From: Streptomyces lydicus
GTDB lineage: Bacteria > Actinomycetota > Actinomycetes > Streptomycetales > Streptomycetaceae
Assembly: GCF_001729485.1 (NCBI RefSeq)
Contig: NZ_CP017157.1
Span: forward strand, 62,001 to 126,000
DNA length: 64,000 bases
Direction: 5' to 3'
Below, piece by piece: positions 7,012 to 15,475 of the stretch (positions are counted from its first letter, which is position 1; each line of letters begins with the position of its first letter). A program made the position numbers and the translations under genes. Under the pieces are notes generated by a model that did not search any database, was not told where the DNA came from, and saw nothing but the letters and a program-made list of their open reading frames with translations.

Positions 7012-8679
7012 TCAGCCGCTACGGCCGGTCGAGATCGTCAGCTCGATGGTGTCGTCCTTGCTCGGGTACCACCAGCTGATCGCGTCCGGCTTCTGCTGGG
7101 TGACGGTGTTCTTGCCCCAGATCGCGCTGTCCTCCTGGCCGACGATCTTGTAGTGCCAGCCGGCGGCCTCGATGCACTTCTTCACCGAGTCCAGGTTCTT
7201 GTAGCGGAACGACGGGATGAGGATCTTGCCCTTGTCGGCGTAGCTCTTGGTGGGGCTGGTGCACTCCGACGTCAGGATCGTCGCGGTCTTGTCCTCGGGC
7301 CGGACGTTGTCGGTGGGCGAAGGCGAGTACGCCGATGTCGGGGTGACGTCCCCGCCGTTGTCGTCGCTGGAGCCGGCGCTCAGCCCGATGCCGACCGCGA
7401 TGGCGGTGACGACGACCACGCCGACGATCGCCGCGACGACGATCACGGGGGTGTTGTTCTTCCGCGCGCCGGGGCCGCCGGCCGAGGGCATCGAGGCCGT
7501 CACGGGCGGCGGGGTGTACGGCGGCGGGGCCTGGAAGCCGCCGGTGTTGAACGGGGCGGGACCGGGGATCGGGCCGGGAACGGGGCCGGGCGCCGGCGTC
7601 GGGTAGGCGTTGTTCAGCGGCGGGGGCGTCTGCGGCCCGAAGCCGGCCGCCTGCGTCGGCTGGTACGGCTGCTGCACGTTCGGCGGCACCGGGGTGTGCG
7701 GGGCGCCGGAGGCGGTGGGGAACACCGCGGAGGAGACCGAGGCACCGCTGGTACGGGCGCGCGGGCCCTCGCCGATGATCAGCGGCGTCGCGCCGGACTG
7801 CCCGGACCCGGCGATCCGCAGGCACTCGTCCCGCATCGCCTCGGCGGTCGGGAAGCGCTCGTTGGGGTTCTTCTTCAGCGCGCGGGCGACCAGTGCGTCG
7901 ACGGCCGGCGGCAGCGACTGGTTGATGCTCGACGGGACCGGCGGCTCTTCCTGGACGTGCGCGTAGGCGATGGCGAGCGGGGAGTCCGCGTCGAACGGCA
8001 GCTGACCGGTCAGCAGCTCGAAGAGCATGATGCCGACGGAGTAGAGGTCGGAGCGGGCGTCCACGCCGCGGCCCAGCGCCTGCTCCGGCGACAGGTACTG
8101 CGGGGTGCCGACGACCATGCCGGTCTGCGTCATGGAGGTCACGCCGGACTGCATGGCGCGGGCGATGCCGAAGTCCATGACCTTGACGACGCCCCGCTTG
8201 TTCAGCATCACGTTGCCGGGCTTGATGTCGCGGTGGACCAGCCCCATCTCGTGGCTGACCTCGAGCGCCGCCAGCACATCGGCAGTGATCTTCAGGGCTT
8301 TTTCCGTCGGCATCGCGCCATGCTGGGCGATGTCGTTGTCCAGGTCGGAGCGCAGCGGCTGGCCCGCGACGTACTCCATGACGATGTACGGCACCATGCC
8401 GCCGTCGAGCTGGTCCTCACCGGAGTCGAAGACCGAGACGATGTTGGTGTGCGTGAGTTTCGCCACGGACTGCGCCTCGCGGCGGAAGCGCTCGCGGAAA
8501 GCCTGCTCGCGACCGAGCTCGGTGTGCAGTGTCTTGATCGCGACGTCGCGGTCGAGGACGGTGTCGTGCGCGAGGTGCACGGACGCCATGCCGCCGGCCC
8601 CGAGAAGATCACGAAGCTGGTAACGTCCTCCGCCGACCGAACGGCCCTCGAATTGGCCCTGAGCGCCGTCCTGGCTCAT
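7012..8679 (-). CDS. Membrane Ser/Thr protein kinase with one PASTA domain
   Basis: A 555-residue PknB-type kinase. The kinase domain (about 20-280) has Gly-loop LGAGGMAS, Lys49, catalytic HRDIKPGN (Asp151), DFG Asp169 and an activation loop TSMTQTGMVVGTPQ rich in phosphorylatable Thr. A Pro-rich linker (about 310-410) leads to one transmembrane helix (VIVVAAIVGVVVVTAIAVG) and an extracellular region with a single PASTA-like repeat at the C-terminus (LIPSFRYKNLDSVKKCIEAA onward). PASTA domains sense muropeptides or lipid II in family members; a single copy is fewer than in PknB. The ATG at 8679 has GGGGGAAG upstream. The divergent neighbour at 9001 is a paralogous kinase. Confidence 0.93.
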   Translation of the reverse strand: MSQDGAQGQFEGRSVGGGRYQLRDLLGAGGMASVHLAHDTVLDRDVAIKTLHTELGREQAFRERFRREAQSVAKLTHTNIVSVFDSGEDQLDGGMVPYIVMEYVAGQPLRSDLDNDIAQHGAMPTEKALKITADVLAALEVSHEMGLVHRDIKPGNVMLNKRGVVKVMDFGIARAMQSGVTSMTQTGMVVGTPQYLSPEQALGRGVDARSDLYSVGIMLFELLTGQLPFDADSPLAIAYAHVQEEPPVPSSINQSLPPAVDALVARALKKNPNERFPTAEAMRDECLRIAGSGQSGATPLIIGEGPRARTSGASVSSAVFPTASGAPHTPVPPNVQQPYQPTQAAGFGPQTPPPLNNAYPTPAPGPVPGPIPGPAPFNTGGFQAPPPYTPPPVTASMPSAGGPGARKNNTPVIVVAAIVGVVVVTAIAVGIGLSAGSSDDNGGDVTPTSAYSPSPTDNVRPEDKTATILTSECTSPTKSYADKGKILIPSFRYKNLDSVKKCIEAAGWHYKIVGQEDSAIWGKNTVTQQKPDAISWWYPSKDDTIELTISTGRSG

Positions 8680-8895
8680 CGTTCCGCTTCCCCCTAGGCA
8701 CACGGCGCGCAACCCGCACGTGTAGCGATCAAAATCTGAAATTCTGCAGCCAAGTCTGCCCCAGGCCCCGGACACGTCAAGCTGTGTGCCCGTTCCGTGA
8801 CCAGATGTGCAAGATCCCGTCACGGCGACGAGACGTTCGGCACCTTTGATTACCCCAGGTGAGCTTGCGATACCGGGCGCCCGGCAGGTTTGATG

Positions 8896-8916
8896 GCCGG
8901 TCCACGACGGACCGGC
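8896..8916. promoter_or_regulatory. Perfect inverted repeat between the divergent kinase genes
   Basis: GCCGGTCC, a 5-bp spacer, then GGACCGGC. It lies in the 321-bp gap 8680-9000, 85 bp before the second kinase start. It could be an operator or an RNA hairpin. A TAGCGT hexamer at about 8932-8937, with a possible -10 role, follows it. Nothing else definite was seen in the gap. Confidence 0.45.
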
Positions 8917-9000
8917 GGGTGCCGCGGAGCCTGTAGCGTGCTCTAGCGAAGACCGATGACCTTACCGCTCTCATGCGGATCGATTCGACGGCGAGGACCG

Positions 9001-10053
9001 ATGGCACCGACGCAGAGCCCACAGGGCCCGTCCGATCCTGAGGCCACCGGCTCCAATATCCCCGACGCACCGGAGATGTGGGGCAACGGCGGGCTGGTCG
9101 GCGACGGCCGCTACCGGCTCACGCGACGGCTCGGCCGTGGCGGCATGGCGGAGGTGTTCGCGGCCGAGGACGTACGTCTGGGCCGTACCGTCGCCGTGAA
9201 GCTGCTGCGTGCCGACCTCGCCGAGGACCCGGTGTCCAAGGCCCGCTTCACGCGGGAGGCACAGTCCGTGGCCGGGCTGAACCACCACGCGGTCGTCGCG
9301 GTCTACGACTCCGGCGAGGACCTCGTCGGCGGCAACACCGTGCCGTACATCGTGATGGAGCTGGTCGAGGGCCACACCATCCGCGATCTGCTGCTCAACG
9401 CCGACGCCCCGCCGCCGGACCAGGCTCTGATCATCGTCTCCGGTGTGCTGGAGGCGCTGGCCTACAGCCATCAGCACGGCATCGTCCACCGTGACATCAA
9501 GCCCGCGAACGTGATCATCACCAACAGCGGCGCCGTCAAGGTCATGGACTTCGGTATCGCCCGTGCCCTGCACGGTGCGCAGTCGACCATGACGCAGACC
9601 GGCATGGTCATGGGAACGCCCCAGTACCTCTCCCCGGAGCAGGCGCTCGGCAAGACCGTCGACACCCGCTCCGACCTCTACGCCACCGGCTGCCTGCTGT
9701 ACGAACTGCTCACGCTGCGCCCGCCGTTCACCGGCGAGACCCCGCTGTCGGTCGTCTACCAGCACGTTCAGGACATGCCGGTGCCGGCCTCGCAGGTCGC
9801 CGACGTACCGCCGGAGCTGGACGGCCTGGTCATGCGGTCGCTGGCGAAGGACCCCGACGACCGGTTCCAGACCGCCGAGGAGATGCGCGGCCTGGTTCAG
9901 TACTCGCTGCAGATGCTTCAGGAGCAGGGCGGCCACACCGGGACATGGAGCACCGGCCCGGTGGCCATGCACGAGGGCGGTCTCGGCCCGGCCATGGGCA
10001 CGGCGGCCACCACCGCGCTGCCGCACTCCGACGCGGGCCAGACCACGGCCTAG
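9001..10053 (+). CDS. Ser/Thr protein kinase, catalytic half (ends at an in-frame TAG)
   Basis: A 350-residue PknB-like kinase lacking a membrane segment as read. It has Gly-loop LGRGGMAEV, Lys67, catalytic HRDIKPAN (Asp165), DFG Asp183, and activation loop STMTQTGMVMGTPQ that is nearly identical to the divergent paralogue. The ATG at 9001 follows GAGGACC; the upstream ATG at 8956 gives no better fit. Translation stops at TAG 10051-10053, but the same frame stays open beyond it: five sense codons, an ATG, a transmembrane helix and an extracellular tail run to 10611. The protein is therefore probably the cytosolic half of a single membrane kinase interrupted by one nonsense codon, or read through. 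All catalytic residues are intact. Confidence 0.9.
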   Translation: MAPTQSPQGPSDPEATGSNIPDAPEMWGNGGLVGDGRYRLTRRLGRGGMAEVFAAEDVRLGRTVAVKLLRADLAEDPVSKARFTREAQSVAGLNHHAVVAVYDSGEDLVGGNTVPYIVMELVEGHTIRDLLLNADAPPPDQALIIVSGVLEALAYSHQHGIVHRDIKPANVIITNSGAVKVMDFGIARALHGAQSTMTQTGMVMGTPQYLSPEQALGKTVDTRSDLYATGCLLYELLTLRPPFTGETPLSVVYQHVQDMPVPASQVADVPPELDGLVMRSLAKDPDDRFQTAEEMRGLVQYSLQMLQEQGGHTGTWSTGPVAMHEGGLGPAMGTAATTALPHSDAGQTTA

Positions 10054-10068
10054 CCGATCCTGGGCGGC

Positions 10069-10611
10069 ATGCGGGACGACGACGGCGGTTTCGACGGCGG
10101 GCCCCGGCCGGCCAAGGGCGGCCGCGGCAAGTTCCTGCTGATCGCGGCGCTCGCGGTGATCGCCATCGCGCTGGGCGTGGCCTTCGCCCTGCAGAACACC
10201 GGCGGGGGGAACAAGAAGCAGGAGACGCCCGCCACCCAGTCGCCGTCGCCGTCGCAGGACGACAAGACCAGCGAGCCGCCGTCGGATGAACCGAGCACCC
10301 CCCAGACCGAGCCCGGCGGCACCGGTGGCGACGGCGGTACGTACAGCCAGCCGCCGACGTCGCAGCCGAGCACGCCCCCGACGTCCGAGCCGCCCACCTC
10401 GCAGCCGCCGACGACCTCGACGCCGACGACGGAGCCGCCCACCGACACCACCGGCGGGACCACCGACGGCGGGACCACGGACGGTGGGACGACCGACGGG
10501 GGCACCGACAACGGCGGCACCGACAACGGTGGCACCACCACGGGGACGGACGGCGGCGCCACCGCCGGCACCGGCACCGACAGCGGCGCCACGCTCGGCA
10601 CCACCGGCTGA
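10069..10611 (+). CDS. Transmembrane and Thr/Gly-rich extracellular part of the split kinase
   Basis: A 180-residue open frame in register with the kinase gene, beginning 15 bp after its TAG. It encodes a charged cytosolic stretch (MRDDDGGFDGGPRPAKGGRG), one transmembrane helix (FLLIAALAVIAIALGVAF) and a low-complexity extracellular tail rich in Thr, Pro and Gly with short TDGGT/TDNGG repeats. The order kinase-juxtamembrane-TM-extracellular is the normal layout of membrane Ser/Thr kinases, so this is read as the displaced second half. Independent initiation at ATG 10069 has only a weak GGGCGG upstream. Without readthrough or re-initiation it may not be made. The sensed ligand is unknown and there are no PASTA domains. 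Confidence 0.65.
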   Translation: MRDDDGGFDGGPRPAKGGRGKFLLIAALAVIAIALGVAFALQNTGGGNKKQETPATQSPSPSQDDKTSEPPSDEPSTPQTEPGGTGGDGGTYSQPPTSQPSTPPTSEPPTSQPPTTSTPTTEPPTDTTGGTTDGGTTDGGTTDGGTDNGGTDNGGTTTGTDGGATAGTGTDSGATLGTTG

Positions 10612-10633
10612 CGCGGCGGCCCCGCCGCCCGCC

Positions 10634-11677
10634 TCAGCGGGTGAACGCGTCCTGCACGGCGTGGTACTCGCGGGTCCACCACACGGCCAGGGCGGCCGCC
10701 GCCGGGAATTGCGGATCGGTGCGGCGGTCGCCGAGCTGGTAGCGCCAGGTGAGCATCCAGAAGTCGTTGAGCCGCTCCCACCAGACCCGGTGGACGGCCG
10801 CGGCCAGTTCGTCGGCGCCGGCCCCGCAGGCGCTGCGGTAGGCGCCCGCGTACGCCGCCACCTTGGCCAGGTCCAGCGTGCCGCAGGGGCGTACGAAGAA
10901 GATCGCGGCGGCGCGGACCGCCTCCTCCGCGCGCGGTTGGACGCCCAGCCGGTCCCAGTCGACGATCGCGGTCGGCTCCGTGCCGCGGTAGAGCACGTTG
11001 AGCGGGTGGAAGTCGCCGTGCACCCAGCCGGTGGCGGGTTCCGCGCCGGGAGCCGGCCGGCGGTGCGCCTGCCGCTCCAGGAGGGCCCGGCGCTCCAGCA
11101 GACGGTGCTCGGCGAGTTCGTCGAAGCTGGTGCGCGGCCGGGCGCCGCGGGCCAGGGCGAGCAGCTCGTCGATCGTCTCGAAGGTGCGCTCGGGGTCGGC
11201 GCCGGTGTCCGTGCAGGGCGGCCGGGCGGGGTGCGGTTCGTCCGCCATGACCTGCTCCAGCGCGGTGTGGACGAGCCCGAGCAGGGCGCCGAGCCGACGG
11301 GACTGGCCGCCGGAGAGCGCGGCACCGCCGAGATGGCGGCCCTCGACCCAGGGGTGCAGGGCGTAGCAGCGGCCGTCGAGGACGGTGACGGTGCGGCCGT
11401 CGGCGTCGGCGACGGGCGGGGCGACCGGCAGTCCGAGGGCGGCGAGCCGCCGGGTGGCACGGTGCTGGCGGGTGAGGGCGGCGTGGTCGCCGTCGAGGTG
11501 GTGCTTGAGGAAGTAGCGGCCGCGGGTGGTGGCGAGGAAGTAGCCGTGGTTGAGCAGGCCCTCGGCGACCGGCTCGCAGGACAGCGGCGCGCCGGCGCCG
11601 GTGTAGTGGCGGAGCAGGGATCCCAGGGTGTCTCTGTCGGGCGTCGCAGCCGTCCGGACTACAGATGAGCGCAGCAC
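10634..11677 (-). CDS. APH-family phosphotransferase
   Basis: A 347-residue member of the aminoglycoside/homoserine kinase-like phosphotransferase family. The catalytic Brenner motif is HGDFHPLN, with AIVDWDRLGV as the metal-binding equivalent of DFG about 20 residues later. Many such proteins in Streptomyces phosphorylate small metabolites rather than antibiotics, and the substrate cannot be named. The GTG at 11677 is the longest start; an internal start near VVRTAATPD is possible. It is convergent with the kinase fragment, 22 bp apart. No neighbouring pathway suggests a role. Confidence 0.82.
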   Translation of the reverse strand: MLRSSVVRTAATPDRDTLGSLLRHYTGAGAPLSCEPVAEGLLNHGYFLATTRGRYFLKHHLDGDHAALTRQHRATRRLAALGLPVAPPVADADGRTVTVLDGRCYALHPWVEGRHLGGAALSGGQSRRLGALLGLVHTALEQVMADEPHPARPPCTDTGADPERTFETIDELLALARGARPRTSFDELAEHRLLERRALLERQAHRRPAPGAEPATGWVHGDFHPLNVLYRGTEPTAIVDWDRLGVQPRAEEAVRAAAIFFVRPCGTLDLAKVAAYAGAYRSACGAGADELAAAVHRVWWERLNDFWMLTWRYQLGDRRTDPQFPAAAALAVWWTREYHAVQDAFTR

Positions 11678-11729
11678 GCGCCAGATGTTAGATCAACTGC
11701 ACCCGTCGGAGTGGGTGATGGGGAAAGCC

Positions 11730-12149
11730 TTACGCAGAGTGCGCAAGGTGGTGGGCCGGTACCTCGGTGAGCCAGTGCAGCGTCACGAACTCCGGCTCGA
11801 TGCGCAGGAAGACCGGATCGAAGGGCTCCCCGTCGGCCAGCCGGGGTGTGGCGCCGAACCGCTCCCGCTCGGCGGCGGCCGGGGCGGCGACCCGCGCGGT
11901 GCCGGTGAACTGCACGGACCAGGTGTCGGCCGCGCCGCTGTTGACGTTGTCGGCCTCGTACGCGACCACACTGCCGTCCAGGGCCCGGTGGTAGTCGTAG
12001 CCGCGGTGCAGCCGCAGCATCAGCCGTCCGTCGTCGAGGACGAGATGCCGGGTGACGGTGGTGAAGGGCAGCGCCCGCCGACTGGCCGAGACCCGCCCGT
12101 AGGGGATGCGGCCGAGCAGCTCGATGGCACGGAAGGTGTCGGTGGGCAT
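11730..12149 (-). CDS. Pyridoxamine 5'-phosphate oxidase family (FMN split-barrel) protein
   Basis: A 139-residue protein with the flavin split-barrel pattern: an early GRVSASRRALPFTTVTRHLV strand pair, a central segment SVVAYEADNV, and TWSVQFTGTARV near residue 80. Family members bind FMN or F420 and reduce or oxidise small molecules, or only bind cofactor. It is too short to assign pdxH. The ATG at 12149 has a G-rich region upstream. It is followed 52 bp downstream on the same strand by the phosphotransferase gene, so co-transcription is possible. Confidence 0.8.
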   Translation of the reverse strand: MPTDTFRAIELLGRIPYGRVSASRRALPFTTVTRHLVLDDGRLMLRLHRGYDYHRALDGSVVAYEADNVNSGAADTWSVQFTGTARVAAPAAAERERFGATPRLADGEPFDPVFLRIEPEFVTLHWLTEVPAHHLAHSA

Positions 12150-12267
12150 GGCACCACCTTGCCGGTCGGCCCGGCGGGCCAGTAGGGCCCAGCAGCCCGG
12201 GGAAAAGGGGACGATGGTCCTGAATCACCTCGGTCCGGTCTGCGAGCCGGCCGGGGTGCCCGCGGGG

Positions 12268-12948
12268 TCAGTGCTTCTCGGCCTGCAGTCGCGCGACGTA
12301 CGCGGCGGCCTGGGAGCGGCGTTCCATGCCGAGCTTGGACAGCAGGCTGGAGACATAGTTCTTGATCGTTTTCTCCGCGAGGTGCAGCCGCTCGCCGATC
12401 GCGCGATTGGTCAGGCCCTCGCCGATCAGATCGAGGATCTTGCGCTCCTGGTCGGTGAGGCTCGCCAGCCGGTCGTCCTTCTTGGAGACGTTGCCGTCGC
12501 GCAGCCGTTCCAGGACGCGCGCGGTGGCGACGGGGTCGAGCAGCGACTTCCCGGCGGCCACGTCGCGGACCGCGGAGAGCAGCTCGTTGCCCCGAATGGC
12601 CTTGAGGACGTAGCCCGACGCGCCGGCCATGATCGCGTCGAAGAGGGCCTCGTCATCCGCGAAAGAGGTGAGCATCAGGCATTTGATGTCCTCGTTCTGC
12701 GAACGGATCTCACGGCAGACCTCGACACCGCTGCCGTCGGGCAGCCGGACGTCGAGCACTGCCACGTCGGGACGCGTCGCCGGGATCCTGACCAGGGCAT
12801 CTGCGGCGGTGCCGGCCTCGCCGACCACCTCGATGTCCTCCTCGACCGCGAGCATTTCGTGGACGCCGCGGCGGACGACTTCATGGTCATCGAGCAGGAA
12901 TACCGTGATTTTTCCGTCTTCGCGCACCACCCCAGTCTCACACATCAA
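12268..12948 (-). CDS. NarL/LuxR-type orphan response regulator
   Basis: A 226-residue regulator. The receiver domain has the acidic pair in FLLDDHEVV, phospho-acceptor Asp in VLDVRLPDG, and Lys in SGYVLKAIRG. The C-terminal LuxR-type HTH is LTDQERKILDLIGEGLTNRAIGERLHLAEKTIKNYVSSLLSKLG, very like DevR/DosR-class regulators. No histidine kinase lies nearby, so it is an orphan. It is divergent from the bkd operon with a 306-bp gap that contains a hairpin-like inverted repeat. ATG 12948 or the GTGs 18-21 bp downstream could be the start. From memory, an orthologous orphan regulator beside bkdA1 in S. coelicolor influences antibiotic production; this is not checked. Confidence 0.92.
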   Translation of the reverse strand: MMCETGVVREDGKITVFLLDDHEVVRRGVHEMLAVEEDIEVVGEAGTAADALVRIPATRPDVAVLDVRLPDGSGVEVCREIRSQNEDIKCLMLTSFADDEALFDAIMAGASGYVLKAIRGNELLSAVRDVAAGKSLLDPVATARVLERLRDGNVSKKDDRLASLTDQERKILDLIGEGLTNRAIGERLHLAEKTIKNYVSSLLSKLGMERRSQAAAYVARLQAEKH

Positions 12949-13034
12949 GTCTTCCCGTGCTCCAGGTCATCGATATAACGTGCCGTTGTCCCGGCGGCCT
13001 GCAACGCTGTGACCAGGAGTTGTTCCAAGCCTCC

Positions 13035-13065
13035 GCGATTTACTTGGAAATCCAAGCAAAATCGC
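13035..13065. promoter_or_regulatory. Operator-like inverted repeat between the response regulator and bkd genes
   Basis: The core CTTGGAAATCCAAG (13043-13056) is a perfect inverted repeat, and outer arms GCGATTT/AAATCGC extend it to 31 bp with one small bulge. A further TCCAAG half-site lies at 13024-13029. The region is locally AT-rich, unlike its surroundings. It lies midway between the divergent starts (12948 and 13255) and could bind the response regulator or an Lrp/BkdR-type regulator. Confidence 0.55.
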
Positions 13066-13254
13066 AGGTCAGCGCCGTTTCCACTTCGGCTTTGACAATG
13101 GGTAACGTGCAATGAGCAGGCCACCTTCCGGGAGCTTTGTTCCACCCGGATCCGGCCGCGTTCGCACACACCCCGTGCGCCGTATCGGATACCGGGTGAG
13201 CCGCAATACGGCCACCGGCGGACCCCGGGGGCCGGACAGACGGAGGAGCAGCAC

Positions 13255-14472
13255 GTGACCGTGGAAGGCACTGCGCAGCGGAAAAACGCCCGCGGCAGCA
13301 GCAAGCGCACCACCGCCAAAAAGGCGACGCCGGCGAAGAAGGCGTCCCCGGCCAAGACCGGCACCGCCGGCCGGGCCGAGCAGGCGGAGCAGGATCAGCT
13401 CGTACAACTGCTGACCCCGGAAGGGAAGCGGGTCGAGCACCCGGATTACTCGATCGACCTTTCTCCCGAAGAGCTGCGCGGCCTCTACCGCGACATGGTG
13501 CTGACGCGGCAGTTCGACGCCGAGGCGACCACCCTCCAGCGCCAGGGCGAACTGGGCCTGTGGGCCTCGCTGCTGGGCCAGGAGGCGGCCCAGATCGGCT
13601 CCGGCCGCGCGCTGCGCGACGACGACTACGTCTTCCCGACCTACCGCGAGCACGGTGTGGCGTGGTGCCGCGGTGTCGACCCGACGAATCTGCTGGGCAT
13701 GTTCCGCGGTGTCAATCACGGCGGCTGGGACCCCAACAGCAACAACTTCCACCTGTACACGATCGTGATCGGTTCGCAGACGCTGCACGCGACCGGCTAT
13801 GCGATGGGTGTGCAGAAGGACGGCGCGGATTCCGCGGTCATCGCGTATTTCGGTGACGGCGCTTCCAGCCAGGGAGACGTCGCGGAATCCTTCACCTTCT
13901 CCGCGGTCTACAACGCCCCGGTCGTGTTCTTCTGCCAGAACAACCAGTGGGCGATTTCCGAGCCCACCGAGAAGCAGACCCGGGTGCCGCTCTACCAGCG
14001 CGCCCGTGGCTTCGGATTCCCCGGCGTACGGGTCGACGGCAATGACGTACTGGCCTGTCTGGCAGTGACCAAGGCGGCGCTGGAGCGGGCCCGGACCGGC
14101 CAGGGACCGATGCTCATCGAGGCGTTCACCTACCGGATGGGCGCGCACACCACCTCCGACGACCCGACGCGCTACCGGGCCGACGAGGAGCGGGCGGCCT
14201 GGGAGGCCAAGGACCCGATCCAGCGGCTGCGGGTGTACCTGCAGAGCGAGGGCCTGGTCGACGAGGAGTTCCTCGCGTCGATCGAGGAGGAGAGCGTGGC
14301 CCTGGGCAAGCGGGTCCGCGAGGCCGTCCGCGCCATGCCCGACCCGGACCACATGGCGATCTTCGAGAATGTCTATGCCGACGGGCACGCGCTCGTCGAT
14401 GAGGAGCGCGCGCAGTTCGCCGCGTACCAGGCGTCGTTCGCCGATGCCGATGCCATCGCGGAGGGGAACTGA
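13255..14472 (+). CDS. bkdA: Branched-chain 2-oxoacid dehydrogenase E1 alpha subunit
   Basis: A 405-residue thiamine-diphosphate enzyme subunit. The ThDP motif is GDGASSQGDVAES, ending about 28 residues later at CQNNQWAIS. The substrate-side segment SLLGQEAAQIGSGRAL is typical of the BCKDH/acetoin E1 alpha class. With E1 beta it decarboxylates 2-oxoacids from Val, Leu and Ile to supply acyl-CoA for branched fatty acids and polyketides. The GTG at 13255 has GGAGGA at 13242-13247. Residues ~9-40 are a Lys/Ala/Pro-rich, histone H1-like extension not needed for the fold. First gene of a three-gene operon; the E1 beta ATG follows after 2 bp. No E3 gene is near. Confidence 0.93.
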   Translation: MTVEGTAQRKNARGSSKRTTAKKATPAKKASPAKTGTAGRAEQAEQDQLVQLLTPEGKRVEHPDYSIDLSPEELRGLYRDMVLTRQFDAEATTLQRQGELGLWASLLGQEAAQIGSGRALRDDDYVFPTYREHGVAWCRGVDPTNLLGMFRGVNHGGWDPNSNNFHLYTIVIGSQTLHATGYAMGVQKDGADSAVIAYFGDGASSQGDVAESFTFSAVYNAPVVFFCQNNQWAISEPTEKQTRVPLYQRARGFGFPGVRVDGNDVLACLAVTKAALERARTGQGPMLIEAFTYRMGAHTTSDDPTRYRADEERAAWEAKDPIQRLRVYLQSEGLVDEEFLASIEEESVALGKRVREAVRAMPDPDHMAIFENVYADGHALVDEERAQFAAYQASFADADAIAEGN

Positions 14473-14474
14473 CC

Positions 14475-15458
14475 ATGGCCGTCCACGAGAAGATCACCAT
14501 CGCCAAGGCGATCAACGCGTCGCTCCGTGCCTCCATGGAGGCCGACCCCAAGGTCCTCGTCATGGGCGAGGACGTCGGCAAGCTCGGCGGCGTCTTCCGC
14601 GTCACCGACGGTCTGCAGAAGGACTTCGGCGAGGACCGGGTGATCGACACCCCGCTCGCCGAGTCCGGCATCGTCGGCACCGCGATCGGCCTGGCGCTGC
14701 GCGGCTACCGCCCGGTCGTCGAGATCCAGTTCGACGGCTTCGTCTTCCCCGCCTACGACCAGATCGTCACCCAGCTCGCCAAGATGCACGCCCGTGCGCT
14801 GGGCAAGGTCAAGGTGCCGGTCGTCATCCGCATCCCGTACGCGGGCGGCATCGGCGCGGTCGAGCACCACTCCGAGTCGCCCGAGGCGCTCTTCGCGCAC
14901 GTCGCGGGCCTCAAGATCGTCACTCCCTCGAACTCCTCCGACGCCTACTGGATGCTCCAGCAGGCCATCGCGGGCGACGACCCGGTCATCTACTTCGAGC
15001 CCAAGCGCCGCTACCACGACAAGTCCCGGCTGGACACCGAGTCGATCCCCGACCCGCTGCACAAGGCCCGGGTCGTCCAGAACGGCTCCGACCTCACGCT
15101 GGCCGCCTACGGCCCGATGGTGAAGGTGTGCCTGGACGTCGCCAAGGTCGCGGCCGAGGAGGGCAAGTCGGTCGAGGTCGTCGATCTGCGGTCGCTCTCC
15201 CCGATCGACTTCGACACCGTGCAGTCGTCGGTGCAGAAGACCGGCCGGCTGGTCGTCGTCCACGAGGCACCGGTCTTCTTCGGCGCCGGTGCGGAGATCG
15301 CCGCCCGTATCACCGAGCGGTGTTTCTACCAGCTGGAGGCGCCGGTCCTGCGGGTCGGCGGCTTCCACTCCCCGTACCCGCCCTCCCGCCTGGAGGACGA
15401 ATATCTGCCGGGGCTGGACCGGGTGCTCGACGCCGTTGACCGTGCGTTGGCGTACTGA
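14475..15458 (+). CDS. bkdB: Branched-chain 2-oxoacid dehydrogenase E1 beta subunit
   Basis: A 327-residue transketolase-like beta subunit. Typical segments are VLVMGEDVGKLGGVFRVT, IDTPLAESGIVGTAIGLAL and RIPYAGGIGAVEHHSESPEA, which line the ThDP and subunit interface; the C-terminal transketolase domain has VVDLRSLSPIDFDTV. It pairs with the alpha subunit just upstream as an alpha2-beta2 E1. The 2-bp spacing from E1 alpha and 17-bp spacing to E2 indicate one operon with tightly balanced expression. The ATG at 14475 has GAGGGG just upstream inside the E1 alpha end. Confidence 0.95.
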   Translation: MAVHEKITIAKAINASLRASMEADPKVLVMGEDVGKLGGVFRVTDGLQKDFGEDRVIDTPLAESGIVGTAIGLALRGYRPVVEIQFDGFVFPAYDQIVTQLAKMHARALGKVKVPVVIRIPYAGGIGAVEHHSESPEALFAHVAGLKIVTPSNSSDAYWMLQQAIAGDDPVIYFEPKRRYHDKSRLDTESIPDPLHKARVVQNGSDLTLAAYGPMVKVCLDVAKVAAEEGKSVEVVDLRSLSPIDFDTVQSSVQKTGRLVVVHEAPVFFGAGAEIAARITERCFYQLEAPVLRVGGFHSPYPPSRLEDEYLPGLDRVLDAVDRALAY

Positions 15459-15475
15459 GGGTTTGAGGAGAGTTC

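Noticed and set aside
7012..8679. Frameshift in the PASTA kinase because only one PASTA domain is present
   Set aside because: The frame is continuous through the domain to a clean stop beside a terminator, so the single repeat looks genuine.
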